From Acidobacteriota bacterium (GTDB taxonomy: Bacteria; Acidobacteriota; Vicinamibacteria; Vicinamibacterales; UBA2999): DNA of 64,000 nucleotides. Numbering within the stretch: the stretch's first letter is position 1; every line of letters starts with the position of its first letter. A program made the position numbers and the translations under genes. Under the pieces are notes generated by a model, which saw only the letters and a list, made by a program, of their open reading frames with translations, was not told the DNA's origin and did not search any database. Shown here piece after piece: positions 43,580-52,802 of the stretch. The stretch covers positions 8,275 through 72,274 of the forward strand of contig CANIBQ010000017.1 in assembly GCA_947465645.1 (NCBI GenBank). The letters run 5' to 3'.

Positions 43580-43601
43580 AGGGCCGGCTCGCGCCGGCCC
43601 T
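43580..43601. terminator. hairpin AGGGCCGGC-tcgc-GCCGGCCCT
   Basis: Perfect 9-bp stem followed by CTTCCTTCTT. It can terminate the DUF1501 operon from the left; the convergent receptor gene ends at 43672. Confidence 0.6.
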
Positions 43602-43630
43602 CTTCCTTCTTGCCGCTGGCTAATTCCCGC

Positions 43631-43672
43631 CGCCTACCGCCTACCGCCTACCGCTTACTGCTTACTGCCTAC
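43631..43672. repeat. direct heptamer array (CGCCTAC units) abutting a stop codon
   Basis: Six tandem 7-base units (three CGCCTAC, then CGCTTAC, TGCTTAC, TGCCTAC). The array ends exactly at the stop codon of the receptor gene on the minus strand. Confidence 0.75.
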
Positions 43673-46600
43673 TAAAAGCGCACTCCGAAACTGACACGCA
43701 TCGACCGAGGCGTCGTATACGCGAAGCGGCTGATCGCCTGGCCGAAGGTCGGGCCCAGGTCCCAGTTCACTCCACGGACGGGAGCCGTCGTGAACGGATT
43801 GAAGGCGGCAAACCTCGCAGGCGTACTCACCGGCGTCAGCACGGTCGTCGAGAGGCGCTGGATGTTCACGCCACCCGCGTTCCCGCCGCTGCCGGTGCCG
43901 AACGCGGTGCCGCCGCACGCACAAAGCTGCGATTGGTCGAACACGTTGATGACCTGCACCTGCGCGAAGAGCTCCAGGCTGCCCGCTCCCGGAATCCGGT
44001 GCGCGTAGTTGGCCGCGAAGTCCGTGCGGAACTGCGAGGCGGTCCGGAACGCATCCCGCGCGGTGTAGTAGTAGACGATGTCGCTACCGGTCGGTGGATT
44101 GAGGTACCCGGGGTTGGTCACAAACGGTCTCGGATCCACGCCGCTGGTGACCGCGTTTTGCGACGCGGCGTCGCGCCCACCTCCGCCATAGGGAATACCG
44201 CTTTCCATCAACTGCAGCACGCTGAGCGTCAGCCCGTTCAGCAGGCCGGGTCGGTAATTCAGCCACAGCCTCGAGCGGTGGCGCTGGTCGGTGCTCAAGT
44301 CGCCCTCGGGAAAGTTCCACGCCTCCTGCCGGTATTCGGGGAACCGATGGCCCTGGAATCGCACCGCGCCGTTGGCCACCGTTTCACCTTCGAGGTTGCC
44401 CCAGTTGCGCGACAGCGTGTAGTTGCCGCCGATATCGATCGCGCTCCACCGATACGTACCCTGCGTCGTCAGGCCCGTGTAGTGATGGAAGGCCAGATCG
44501 GTGTCGTTGGTGATGGTCACGAGATCGTACGACCGGCCCTCGCTGTCCTGCACTCGCCCGCCGGGCGCGGTGACGTCCGCATACGGAGACTTGTAGTCAC
44601 GGTATACCGCGTCGATGCGCAAAGCGGCGCGCTGGCCGAACTGCCGGTTCACGCCGGTTGCGTACTCCCACGCGTACGGAGAGCTCAGGTCGCCGATGAC
44701 CGGCGTGAGGCCGGGAATGTCGGGCGCGCCGTTGAGCGGCAGGTTCGGACCGCCATTGGCGTTGAACCAGTTGAGCACCGTCCGGATCCCCACGTCGGGC
44801 GTGACGGGCGCCGCCGTACCGGCCGGGTTGACGTTCGGCCCGCGGTAGACGAACTGCCTCGTTTGCGCGTTGCCGGCGGCCGATGAGGCGTCGGCGATGT
44901 TCTGCGCCACGGCGGTGACGTACTTGGCCACGCTGCCGGTCACCGACCACTGGCCGCCGCCGGTGGGATCGATGATGACGCCGAGACGCGGGCTCCACGC
45001 ATCCTCGGTAATCACCGTGCGCCCGGCCTGATCCTGACCGTCGTTCTTGTCGTAGCGCAGGCCGAGGTTGGCCGTGATGCGATCGCTGACGCGCCAGGCG
45101 TCGCTGTAGAACGCCGAATGCGTACGGAAGTTCGACCCCTGGCTATCCTGCGGGATCGGGTTCCACTGGATGATCGTCGAGCCGTCGCCGAGAAACGTCG
45201 GAAAGATCGTCGTCGAGGCACCCGTGCCGGAAATGATGGCGCTCGTGCCGAGGATCCGGTAGTCGCTCCCGGACTGGTGATTGTTCGCCGTCCGCTTGTC
45301 GTTGAAAAGGTCGTAGCCGAACGTCATGCTGTGCGAGCCGGTGCCGGCCGTCGACAGGAAATACGATCCCTTGACGAAGATGTCCTCGTTATCCCGCTGC
45401 TCCGACGTGCAGACGCCGCAGAAGGTATCGGTCCAGTAGCGGGTGTTGCCGCGGCTGCGGTCGATCAGCAAGGTGCCGCGCTCGATGTCGGTGAACCTGG
45501 ATCCCGACCCGATGAAGCTCTGGTGCCGGTTCGAATACCGGCCTTCGAGGAAGACATTCGAGGTGATGACGCCCGTGTAATTGAACGTGAACAGGTCCTC
45601 GGGCAGCGACCGGTCGCCGAGGCTCGCGAGATCCATCGAGAGGTTCTGGTTGAAGGTGTTGTTCAACTGATCGCGGAAGCTCTTGGTGAACGAGCTCTGG
45701 AAGCGCTGCGTCGACGTCAAGGCGTACGTGCCCTTGAACTCGAAGCGTTTGCTCTGTTCGGTGAACGTATACGGGATAGCGGTCACGGCGGTGTTGCGGC
45801 CGCTCTCCTGTTTCTGCAGGCGCCCGGCGGTGAAGAACCACAGCCTGTCGCGCATCACAGGACCGCCGGCCGTGTACTCGTAGGTCGGCACCGTCTTGTC
45901 GATGCGAAGGTCCCGTCCGCCGCCGACGCCGCCGGCGGCTGACTTCTCGAACGGGGTCATCTTCCGCCACTTGTCGTTGTTCAAGGTGTCTCGGAACGAC
46001 CCGCTGAAGCGGTTGCCGCCCGATTTCGTGATGATGTTCACGACGCCACCCCCGAAGCGGCCGTACTCCGCCGAGATGCCCGCGGTGGCCACCGTCGTTT
46101 CCTGGATGGCGTCTTCGATGTACAGGTCGTAGGCCTGACCGCGCAGGTTCTCGTTGACGGTCACGCCGTTGACGAGAAACAGGTTCTCATAGGATTGCGA
46201 CCCGGAGATGGAATACGAACCTCCCGGTCCGGTCGGGTGCACCGAGGGCGACAGCATCAACGTGGCATTGATATCGCGCGCGGTCGGCAGCTCGGAGATC
46301 AACTCCTGGTTGAAGTTGGTCGCCACCTGCGCGGTCGCGACGAGCACGTCGGCCGATCGTCCGACGACCTGCACGGTTTCGGTGACCGCGGCAGGCCCCA
46401 TCTCCACTTCAAGCGGGACCGCCTGCGTCGGCGCCACCGACACCGACCTCGTCTGCGTGCCGAATCCGCTCAGCTCGAAGGTCACGGCGTAGACGCCGGA
46501 CGGCAGCAGGCTGACGATGTAGTCGCCGTTGCCGGACGTCACGGTTTCGCGGACGCCCTGCAGGTTGGGAGACGTAACGGTGACCGCGACTCCGGGGACG

Positions 46601-46716
46601 GGAAGACCCTGGGGATCGACGACACGGCCGGAAATCGTGCCGGTGGTGCTCTGCGCGGTGGCGGCCACCGCGGCGAGACAAAAGACCGTGCAAAGAACGA
46701 ACATGCGCAGGCGCAT
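43672..46716 (-). CDS. TonB-dependent receptor, Oar-like
   Basis: 1014 aa from ATG 46716, which has AAGGAG upstream and gives a signal peptide (MRLRMFVLCTVFCLAAV to ATAQ). Regulatory-like domain GTISGRVVDPQGLPVPGVAV, plug ETVQVVGRSADVLVATAQ and IITKSGGNRFSGSFRDTL, barrel ending MRVSFGVRF. Notable Cys-containing loops: FCGVCTSEQ and LCACGGTAFG, which could bind metal or form disulfides outside the cell. It is transcribed away from the next receptor (47058), so the 341-base region between them holds both promoters. Confidence 0.9.
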   Translation of the reverse strand: MRLRMFVLCTVFCLAAVAATAQSTTGTISGRVVDPQGLPVPGVAVTVTSPNLQGVRETVTSGNGDYIVSLLPSGVYAVTFELSGFGTQTRSVSVAPTQAVPLEVEMGPAAVTETVQVVGRSADVLVATAQVATNFNQELISELPTARDINATLMLSPSVHPTGPGGSYSISGSQSYENLFLVNGVTVNENLRGQAYDLYIEDAIQETTVATAGISAEYGRFGGGVVNIITKSGGNRFSGSFRDTLNNDKWRKMTPFEKSAAGGVGGGRDLRIDKTVPTYEYTAGGPVMRDRLWFFTAGRLQKQESGRNTAVTAIPYTFTEQSKRFEFKGTYALTSTQRFQSSFTKSFRDQLNNTFNQNLSMDLASLGDRSLPEDLFTFNYTGVITSNVFLEGRYSNRHQSFIGSGSRFTDIERGTLLIDRSRGNTRYWTDTFCGVCTSEQRDNEDIFVKGSYFLSTAGTGSHSMTFGYDLFNDKRTANNHQSGSDYRILGTSAIISGTGASTTIFPTFLGDGSTIIQWNPIPQDSQGSNFRTHSAFYSDAWRVSDRITANLGLRYDKNDGQDQAGRTVITEDAWSPRLGVIIDPTGGGQWSVTGSVAKYVTAVAQNIADASSAAGNAQTRQFVYRGPNVNPAGTAAPVTPDVGIRTVLNWFNANGGPNLPLNGAPDIPGLTPVIGDLSSPYAWEYATGVNRQFGQRAALRIDAVYRDYKSPYADVTAPGGRVQDSEGRSYDLVTITNDTDLAFHHYTGLTTQGTYRWSAIDIGGNYTLSRNWGNLEGETVANGAVRFQGHRFPEYRQEAWNFPEGDLSTDQRHRSRLWLNYRPGLLNGLTLSVLQLMESGIPYGGGGRDAASQNAVTSGVDPRPFVTNPGYLNPPTGSDIVYYYTARDAFRTASQFRTDFAANYAHRIPGAGSLELFAQVQVINVFDQSQLCACGGTAFGTGSGGNAGGVNIQRLSTTVLTPVSTPARFAAFNPFTTAPVRGVNWDLGPTFGQAISRFAYTTPRSMRVSFGVRF

Positions 46717-47057
46717 AAGTGGACTCCTTCCCGTGGATTGAAGCACCACGCGGCCGGGGGCGCAACGCCTGATTGCTCGAAAAACCGTCTTTCTCAGGCC
46801 GAACTGCCGATGCCAATGGGCCCAAACATCCGAGGGCCGTGATGAGCCGTTATGCTTGTATTACCAGCCACCGATGATCCATGATTTTGGTTGACAACAT
46901 CGCCTCGCATGGATAATTGGTCCCAGTCGGACACCACCTGTTTACGCAAGTAACTGACAGGTAACAACTTACTGGTAGGGACTATCTGGTACGTGTTTTC
47001 CCTAACAACTTCCCCACTAGTAGGCAAGCAAACACGTTCTCGAAGGAGAGACAACTA
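46717..47057. promoter_or_regulatory. AT-rich 341-bp region between two divergent receptor genes, with a candidate promoter
   Basis: For the plus-strand receptor, TTGACA (46891-46896) is followed by GATAAT (46912-46917) with a 15-base spacer, giving a leader of about 130 bases that ends in an AAGGAG site. The leader is poorer in GC than the surroundings and contains two AACAACTT copies and several CTGACAG/CTGGTAG-like pieces. No gene is seen. It may hold an operator or an RNA control element. Confidence 0.45.
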
Positions 47058-50000
47058 ATGTACGCACGCATAAGTGCGTTCCTTCTGGTCTTTGCACTCG
47101 CCGTCACCGGCGTCGCGCAGGCCCAGGAACGCTTCGGCAGTCTTAGCGGAACGGTGACCGATCAACAGGGCGCCGCGATTCCGGGGGTCACTGTCACCAT
47201 TACCAACATTCAGAGTGGTGACGCTCGACTATTTGTGACCGACGCCAACGGGCAGTACGTGGCGCTCGACTTGAATCCGGGCCGTTACACCGTCTCGTTC
47301 GAGCTCCCGGGCTTCGCGAAGGTCGAGAACACTGATATCACCGTAAGCCTTGGCCGCGCCTTCGACCTCGACGCGCAGATGAGGGTTGGCGGGCTGACCG
47401 AGACCGTCCAGGTCACCGGCGAAGCGCCTCTCGTCGACCAGCGCAGCACGCTCATCGCGCACAACGTCAGCGCGGAAGAGTTCGACATGCTGCCCAAAGG
47501 GCGCTCGTTCCAGTCGATTGCGCTGACCGCGCCGTCGGTGAACCAGGGCGAGATTGAAGGCGGCATGCAGGTGAACGGCGCCTCCGGCTCGGAGAACGCG
47601 TTCACCGTCGACGGCGTCGTCACCAACAGCCTGATCGGCGGCCAGTCGCGTCAGAACACGGTCTTCGAATACCTGCAGGAAGTACAGGTCAAGACCAGCG
47701 GCATCTCTGCCGAATACGGCGGCGCGCTCGGCGGCGTCGTCAGCGCCGTGACCAAGAGCGGGGGCAACACGTTCCGCGGCGAAGGGCATTGGTATTTCGA
47801 CGGCAGCGCGCTCAGCGCCGACCCGGTGAAGCGCCTGGTGCTGAACCCGATCGACGACCGCACGGTGACCTACGTGCAGGACGAGAAGTCGCCCACTCGC
47901 CATAACGAGTTCGGCGGCTCGGTCGGCGGTCCGATCGTGCGAGACCGCCTGTTCTTCTTCGGGTCGTATTCACCGCGCAATGAAAACCGGGCAATACCTA
48001 CAACGTCTCCGACGGCTCGACCGAGGTCGAGCGGGACATCTGGAAGCAGCAGGGGTTCGGCAAGCTGACGGCGGCGGGCCGCAAGTGGACCGCGAATCTG
48101 TCCGGCTTGTGGACACCGACGAAGGCCACCGGGACGCTGTCCGCGTACAACGGCATCACCTCGAACGCCTTCATCGGCACGTCGGCATCGATCGCGCCGC
48201 AGAAGAGCCGCGGCTACGAGATCAATCAGGTCAACACCAGCGGCACCTTCGACTACTCGATCACCAACAGCGCGTTCCTGAGCCTGCGCGGCGGGTTCTT
48301 CCACGATCGTTTCTCGGATACGGGTATTCCGTCGACGACGTCGTGGACCTACCAGACGCCGACCACGACGCTCGGCGCCCTGATCCCGGCTGCGCGGCAG
48401 GGCGGGACCAATACCACCAACACCCCCCGCGCGTTGATTACGGAATTCGACACGACGCGGCGGACGTTCGGCAACGTTGACTACAACCAGGCGTTCAGCC
48501 TCGGCGGCTACCACTCGCTGAAGGCCGGGGTCGGCATGCAGCGGACCACGAACGAGATCAACGCGTACTACCCTGGCGGCTACGTGTTCCTCTTCTGGGA
48601 TCGCAGCTACGCGTTCGGCGGCGTCACGCGGGGCCGCGGCACCTACGGCTACTACGAGGTCAACGACCGCACCCAGACCGGTAAGGTTGGCGGGGATATC
48701 ACGTCGCTGTACGTGCAGGATCAGTGGACGGTGGGCGACCGCCTGACGCTGAACCTCGGGCTCCGCACCGAAAGCGAAAACGTTCCCACCTTCCGTCCAG
48801 AGGTCCTCGAGAACGCGTTCGAGTTCGGTTTCGGCGAGAAGCTCGCCCCGCGCCTCGGCGCGGCGTACGACCTCCGCGGAGACGGCCGGATCAAGCTGTT
48901 CGGCAGCTGGGGCCGCTACTACGACTGGACGAAGTACGAGCTCGTGCGCGGCTCGTTCGGCGCCGAGCGGTGGTGCATCCACTACCGCGCGCTCGATACG
49001 CTGAACATCGACTCGCTGAACCTGAGCAACATGCCGGGCCGCGACCTATGGGCGAATCCAGGAAGCTGCCGTGATCGTCGCGTGCCCTCCTTCCAGGAGA
49101 GCATCGACCCGGACGCGGTACCGATGTCGCAGGACAGCGCCAGCGCAGGTGCCGAGTTCCAGGTGAACAGCAACAGCACGTTCACGGTGCACTACATCCA
49201 CAATGACCTCCGCCAGACGATCGAGGACATCGGGTTCCTCAACGCCCAGGGCGACGAAGGCTACCTGATCGGCAACCCGGGAATCGGGCTGGCCGCGATC
49301 CAGTTCCCGACCGGCCGCACCCCTGTCGGTCAGCCGACGCCGACGCCGAAGCGCAAGTACGACGCGCTCGAGATTGGGTTCAACCGCCGCCTCGAGGACA
49401 ACTGGTTCTTCAGCGCGAACTACACGCTCAGCCGACTGTGGGGCAACTACTCCGGCCTCGCCTCGTCGGACGAGATCCGCACGCCGACGACCGGTATCAC
49501 CAGCCCCTCGGCGCAGCAGCAGGGCGGCACGATTTCCCGCTCGGGCGGCAACGTCAACCGCGCCTGGGACATCGACGAGATGTACTACGACTCGAAGGGC
49601 AACGGCGATCTGGTTGGCCGCCTCGCGACCGATCGGCCGCACGTCGTGAAGCTCTACGGCTCGTATACGCTGCCGATCGGCACGTCGCTCGGCGCGTTCT
49701 TCTACGGCGGCAGCGGCACCCCAATGACGACCTACGTGACCTCAGATCACGGCACGCACCTGTTCGTCAACGGCCGCGGCGACCTGGGCCGCACGCCGGT
49801 GCTGACGCGCACCGACTTCCTGGCGGCGCACAACTTCAACATGGGCGGCACGAAGGACCTGCGCCTCGAGCTGAACGTGCTGAACATGTTCAACCAGAAG
49901 ACGGCGCGGCACATCTTCAACTTCGTCAATCGCGGCGAGCCGGCCCGCGGCTCCTCGCTCATCGACCTCTCCAGGGTCAACCTGTTGAACGGATACGACT

Positions 50001-50119
50001 ACAACGAGCGGATCCTGGCGACCCCGGACGGCGCCAACGCCCGCGACCCGCGCTTCGGACAGGAAGACCTGTTCGATGACGGCGCGCGTGCGCAGCTCCT
50101 GGTCAAGTTCCTTTTCTAG
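47058..50119 (+). pseudogene. TonB-dependent receptor, Oar-like, interrupted by one frameshift
   Basis: The first frame (47058-48068) encodes the signal peptide (to VAQAQ), the regulatory-like domain (GSLSGTVTDQQGAAIPGVTV), the plug (AVTKSGGNTFRGEGHWYF) and the first barrel strands up to FFFGSYSPRNENR. At 47990-47993 one base appears lost. The continuation NTYNVSDGSTEVERDIWKQ and the rest of the barrel are in another frame that ends at 50119 with AQLLVKFLF. The reading is otherwise clean on both sides, so a recent mutation or a sequence error is likely. If real, the product lacks most of the barrel. Confidence 0.85.
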
Positions 50120-50144
50120 ATTTCACTGAAGATCGGTACGACTT

Positions 50145-50172
50145 GGGGGGCCTTCGGGCCCCCCTTTTTTTT
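50145..50172. terminator. strong rho-independent terminator
   Basis: GGGGGGCC-ttcg-GGCCCCCC stem followed by eight T, 26 bases after the receptor stop. It ends the plus-strand receptor; the aldehyde dehydrogenase gene converges from the other side. Confidence 0.9.
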
Positions 50173-50192
50173 GCGCCTCGGCTGCCGGAGTC

Positions 50193-51686
50193 TTAGAGGT
50201 CCTGCGTGTCGATCTGCGCGCGCTGCAGCCGGCCGCTGAAGTCCACGTAGATCGACTTCCACTCGGAGAACACATCGAGCGCGGCGGTGCCGGCCTCCCG
50301 GTGGCCGTTGCCCGTGGCCTTTGTCCCGCCAAACGGCAAGTGCACCTCGGCGCCGATCGTCGGCGCGTTCACGTAGACGATGCCGGTATTCATGTCGCGC
50401 ATGACGGTGAACGCCGTGTTCACGTCGCGGCTGTAGACCGACGCGGAGAGGCCGTAGGGCACGTTGTTGCCGATGGCGATCGACTCGTCCAGGGAGCGGC
50501 AGCGGATGACCGAGACCACCGGCCCGAAGATCTCTTCCTGCGCGATCCGCATCGAGGGATCGACGTCGGCGAAAATCGTCGGCTCGTGAAAGTAGCCGCG
50601 CGCGTATGTCCCCGATTCGAGGCGACGGCCGCCCGCAACCAGCCTGGCGCCTTCCTGCCGGCCGATCGCCACGTACTTCATCACCGTCTCGAGCTGTCCT
50701 CCGCTCACGACCGGACCCATCTGCGCGCCGTCGTCCAGGCCGTTGCCGACCCGCAGCGCGCCCGCCCGCCGCACGAACTGCTCGACGAACGAGTCGTACA
50801 CCTTTTCGTGGACGACCACGCGGCTCGCAGCCGTGCATCGCTGTCCCGTCGTGCCGAACCCGCCCCAGACGCACCCTTCCACGGCGAGATCGAGCTGCGC
50901 GTCGTCCATGACCATGATGACGTTCTTGCCGCCCATCTCGAGGTGGACCCTCTTGAAATCCGGCGCGGCATTCTGGTTGACGCGCGAGCCGACGGCCGAC
51001 GATCCGGTAAACGACACGACCGACACGTCCTGATGCGTCGAGAGCGTCGTACCGACGTCCGGTCCGCCCGTAACCAGATTGACGACCCCCTTCGGGAGGC
51101 CGGCCTCGACGAGGACATTGCAGAAATTGATCGCTGACAGCGGCGTGAGCGACGCAGGTTTGAAGACCACGGTGTTTCCACACACGAGCGCCGGCGCGAT
51201 CTTCCAGGACGGGATCGCCATCGGGAAGTTCCAGGGCGTGATCACCGAACAGACGCCGAGCGGCTGGCGCACCGACATGGCGAACTTGTCCCGAAGCTCC
51301 GACGGCACGGTCTGTCCGTACTGGCGGCGTCCCTCCCCCGCCATGAAATACGTCATGTCGATCGCTTCCTGGACATCGCCGCGCGTCTCCTCCAGGACCT
51401 TGCCCATTTCGCGCGTCATGTCCCGGGCGAACATTTCCTTGCGCTCGGCGATGATCTGCGCGGCCCGGAACAGGATTTCGGCGCGCTTCGGGGCGGGCAC
51501 CAGGCGCCACGTGGCGTAGGCCCGGCGCGCCGCCGCCAGCGCATCCTCGGCGTCCTCCGGCGTCGATTCCTGAAAAACCCCTATCAAATCGTCGCGATTC
51601 GCCGGATTGCGGTTCTCGAACACCCGCCCGCTCCGCGAGGCGACCCATTGGCCGTCTATGTAGTTTTGAAAGGTATGCGTCGGCAT
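50193..51686 (-). CDS. NAD(P)-dependent aldehyde dehydrogenase
   Basis: 497 aa, typical length. Features: [37 protein letters not shown], cofactor motif [11 protein letters not shown], the general base Glu in LEMGGKN, the catalytic Cys284 in [12 protein letters not shown], and [13 protein letters not shown]. The C-terminal [20 protein letters not shown] resembles the alpha-ketoglutaric-semialdehyde/ALDH7-like group as I recall it, but the substrate is not fixed. It oxidises an aldehyde to a free acid, unlike the CoA-acylating enzyme at 18288. Cytoplasmic; no neighbouring pathway genes. Confidence 0.88.
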   Translation of the reverse strand: MPTHTFQNYIDGQWVASRSGRVFENRNPANRDDLIGVFQESTPEDAEDALAAARRAYATWRLVPAPKRAEILFRAAQIIAERKEMFARDMTREMGKVLEETRGDVQEAIDMTYFMAGEGRRQYGQTVPSELRDKFAMSVRQPLGVCSVITPWNFPMAIPSWKIAPALVCGNTVVFKPASLTPLSAINFCNVLVEAGLPKGVVNLVTGGPDVGTTLSTHQDVSVVSFTGSSAVGSRVNQNAAPDFKRVHLEMGGKNVIMVMDDAQLDLAVEGCVWGGFGTTGQRCTAASRVVVHEKVYDSFVEQFVRRAGALRVGNGLDDGAQMGPVVSGGQLETVMKYVAIGRQEGARLVAGGRRLESGTYARGYFHEPTIFADVDPSMRIAQEEIFGPVVSVIRCRSLDESIAIGNNVPYGLSASVYSRDVNTAFTVMRDMNTGIVYVNAPTIGAEVHLPFGGTKATGNGHREAGTAALDVFSEWKSIYVDFSGRLQRAQIDTQDL

Positions 51687-51947
51687 TTCTGCACAGAGTG
51701 CCGTATCGGAGGCACCACGGCAAGCGCATCCCTGACACCTGGCCGGACTGGCGGCCGGCCCTCTAAACCGAGAGCGCCAGAGGTCAAGGTTTGGTAAACA
51801 AAAGAGTTACAGGCCAGGTGGCAGAGCCCCTCGCATGAGGACACCTGCCCCCGACCGCCGAGAACATGGGGAAACCCACAGGGAATCTGGCTCATTTCGC
51901 GTGGCACGAATCCTGAATTAGGGAATGGCCAGAAGGGCGGGTCCAAG

Positions 51948-52331
51948 ATGCTCAACATGTCCCAGGTCGCTGTCACGCCAGTCCAGAAAGTTGTCGTCGT
52001 CAATGGCAACACTGAAGTGCTCGGCATGCTGGAATCCGTGCTCGACGCCGGCCGCTACGACATGGTGTTCGTGGAATCGAGCGACCACGCCTATTCGCAG
52101 ATCAGGAAGGTCCTCCCGAACCTGGTAATCCTCTGCGCGCGAATCGAGCAGCTCGAAGGGTTCCAACTGCTGACGATGCTGAAGCTGGACCCGGAGACCC
52201 GGACGATCCCCGTGCTGACCTATACGACCGAGTTCGAGGGCCAGGACTTCGACATGGAGATCGCCCAGCTTGCCGACGAGGAAGAGGAGTTCCTCCCTGC
52301 CACCTCGCGGCCGGCTCTTCGCATGAACTGA
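51948..52331 (+). CDS. receiver-like protein lacking the phospho-acceptor Asp
   Basis: 127 aa; ATG 51948 or an in-frame ATG at 51957 (MSQVAVT). The fold follows a CheY-like pattern: KVVVVNGNTEVLGMLESVLD, VFVESSDHAYSQIRK, LPNLVILCARIEQLEGFQLL, LDPETRTIPVLTYTTEFEG. Where receivers have Asp after the third strand (VILD), this one has Cys-Ala (VILCAR), and the N-terminal acidic pair is Asn-Gly. It therefore should not be phosphorylated in the usual way and may bind a partner constitutively. The C-terminus is acidic (DEEEEF). The PilZ gene follows 120 bases later. Confidence 0.7.
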   Translation: MLNMSQVAVTPVQKVVVVNGNTEVLGMLESVLDAGRYDMVFVESSDHAYSQIRKVLPNLVILCARIEQLEGFQLLTMLKLDPETRTIPVLTYTTEFEGQDFDMEIAQLADEEEEFLPATSRPALRMN

Positions 52332-52337
52332 ATGAAC

Positions 52338-52410
52338 GCGTGGGCTGAAGCCCACGCGCTACAACCCCCAGAAGCGACACCCCCCGTAGCGCGCAGGCTT
52401 CAGCCTGCGC
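52338..52410. repeat. paired REP hairpins
   Basis: GCGTGGGCT-ga-AGCCCACGC (52338-52357) and GCGCAGGCT-tc-AGCCTGCGC (52391-52410), with inverted GCGCTAC/GTAGCGC between them. Lies between the receiver-like gene and the PilZ gene. Confidence 0.75.
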
Positions 52411-52450
52411 GACACCCGCAGCCTGCGCGGCGTGCTATATTCCGAGCCGG

Positions 52451-52795
52451 ATGCAGAGCGAAAAGCGGGACACCGAGCGTGTCCCGATCCTGGGTGAGCT
52501 CCAGGGTGAAATGATGGTCTTCCAGCCGATGCTGGTGAAGGACATCAGCCGCGGTGGAGCCACCGTGGACACGCGGTTCCCCCTCCACCTCAATTCCCTC
52601 CACGACCTTCGGCTGACGCTCGGCGACAAGTCCGTGGTCGTCAAGGGACGGGTCGTCCATTCTCGAATCAGTGACGTCGACCAGGACATCGTGACCTACC
52701 GGACCGGCATGGAATTCGTGGAGCCGTCCGACCGCGTGACGAGCACGATCGCTGAGTATCTCGACTCGGTCAAGATCGACCGCAGCGGCGTCTAG
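52451..52795 (+). CDS. PilZ domain protein
   Basis: 114 aa, a stand-alone PilZ domain. The N-terminal EKRDTERVPI corresponds to the RxxxR c-di-GMP arginine motif in a relaxed form, and VKDISRGGATV to the (D/N)xSxxG motif. The rest is the beta-barrel (LRLTLGDKSVVVKGRVVHS, YRTGMEFVEPSDRV) with a C-terminal helix. It probably binds cyclic di-GMP and signals to a motility, secretion or polysaccharide system; the target is unknown. Six bases separate its stop from the start of the multihaem cytochrome gene. Confidence 0.8.
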   Translation: MQSEKRDTERVPILGELQGEMMVFQPMLVKDISRGGATVDTRFPLHLNSLHDLRLTLGDKSVVVKGRVVHSRISDVDQDIVTYRTGMEFVEPSDRVTSTIAEYLDSVKIDRSGV

Positions 52796-52802
52796 CCTCG
52801 CG

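Noticed and set aside
50116..51738. 540-codon frame overlapping the aldehyde dehydrogenase on the same strand
   Set aside because: The alternative frame contains all catalytic aldehyde dehydrogenase motifs.
51902..51917. Sigma-54-like promoter TGGCACG-AATC-CTGAA before the receiver-like gene
   Set aside because: The -24 half is perfect but the -12 half lacks the required GC.
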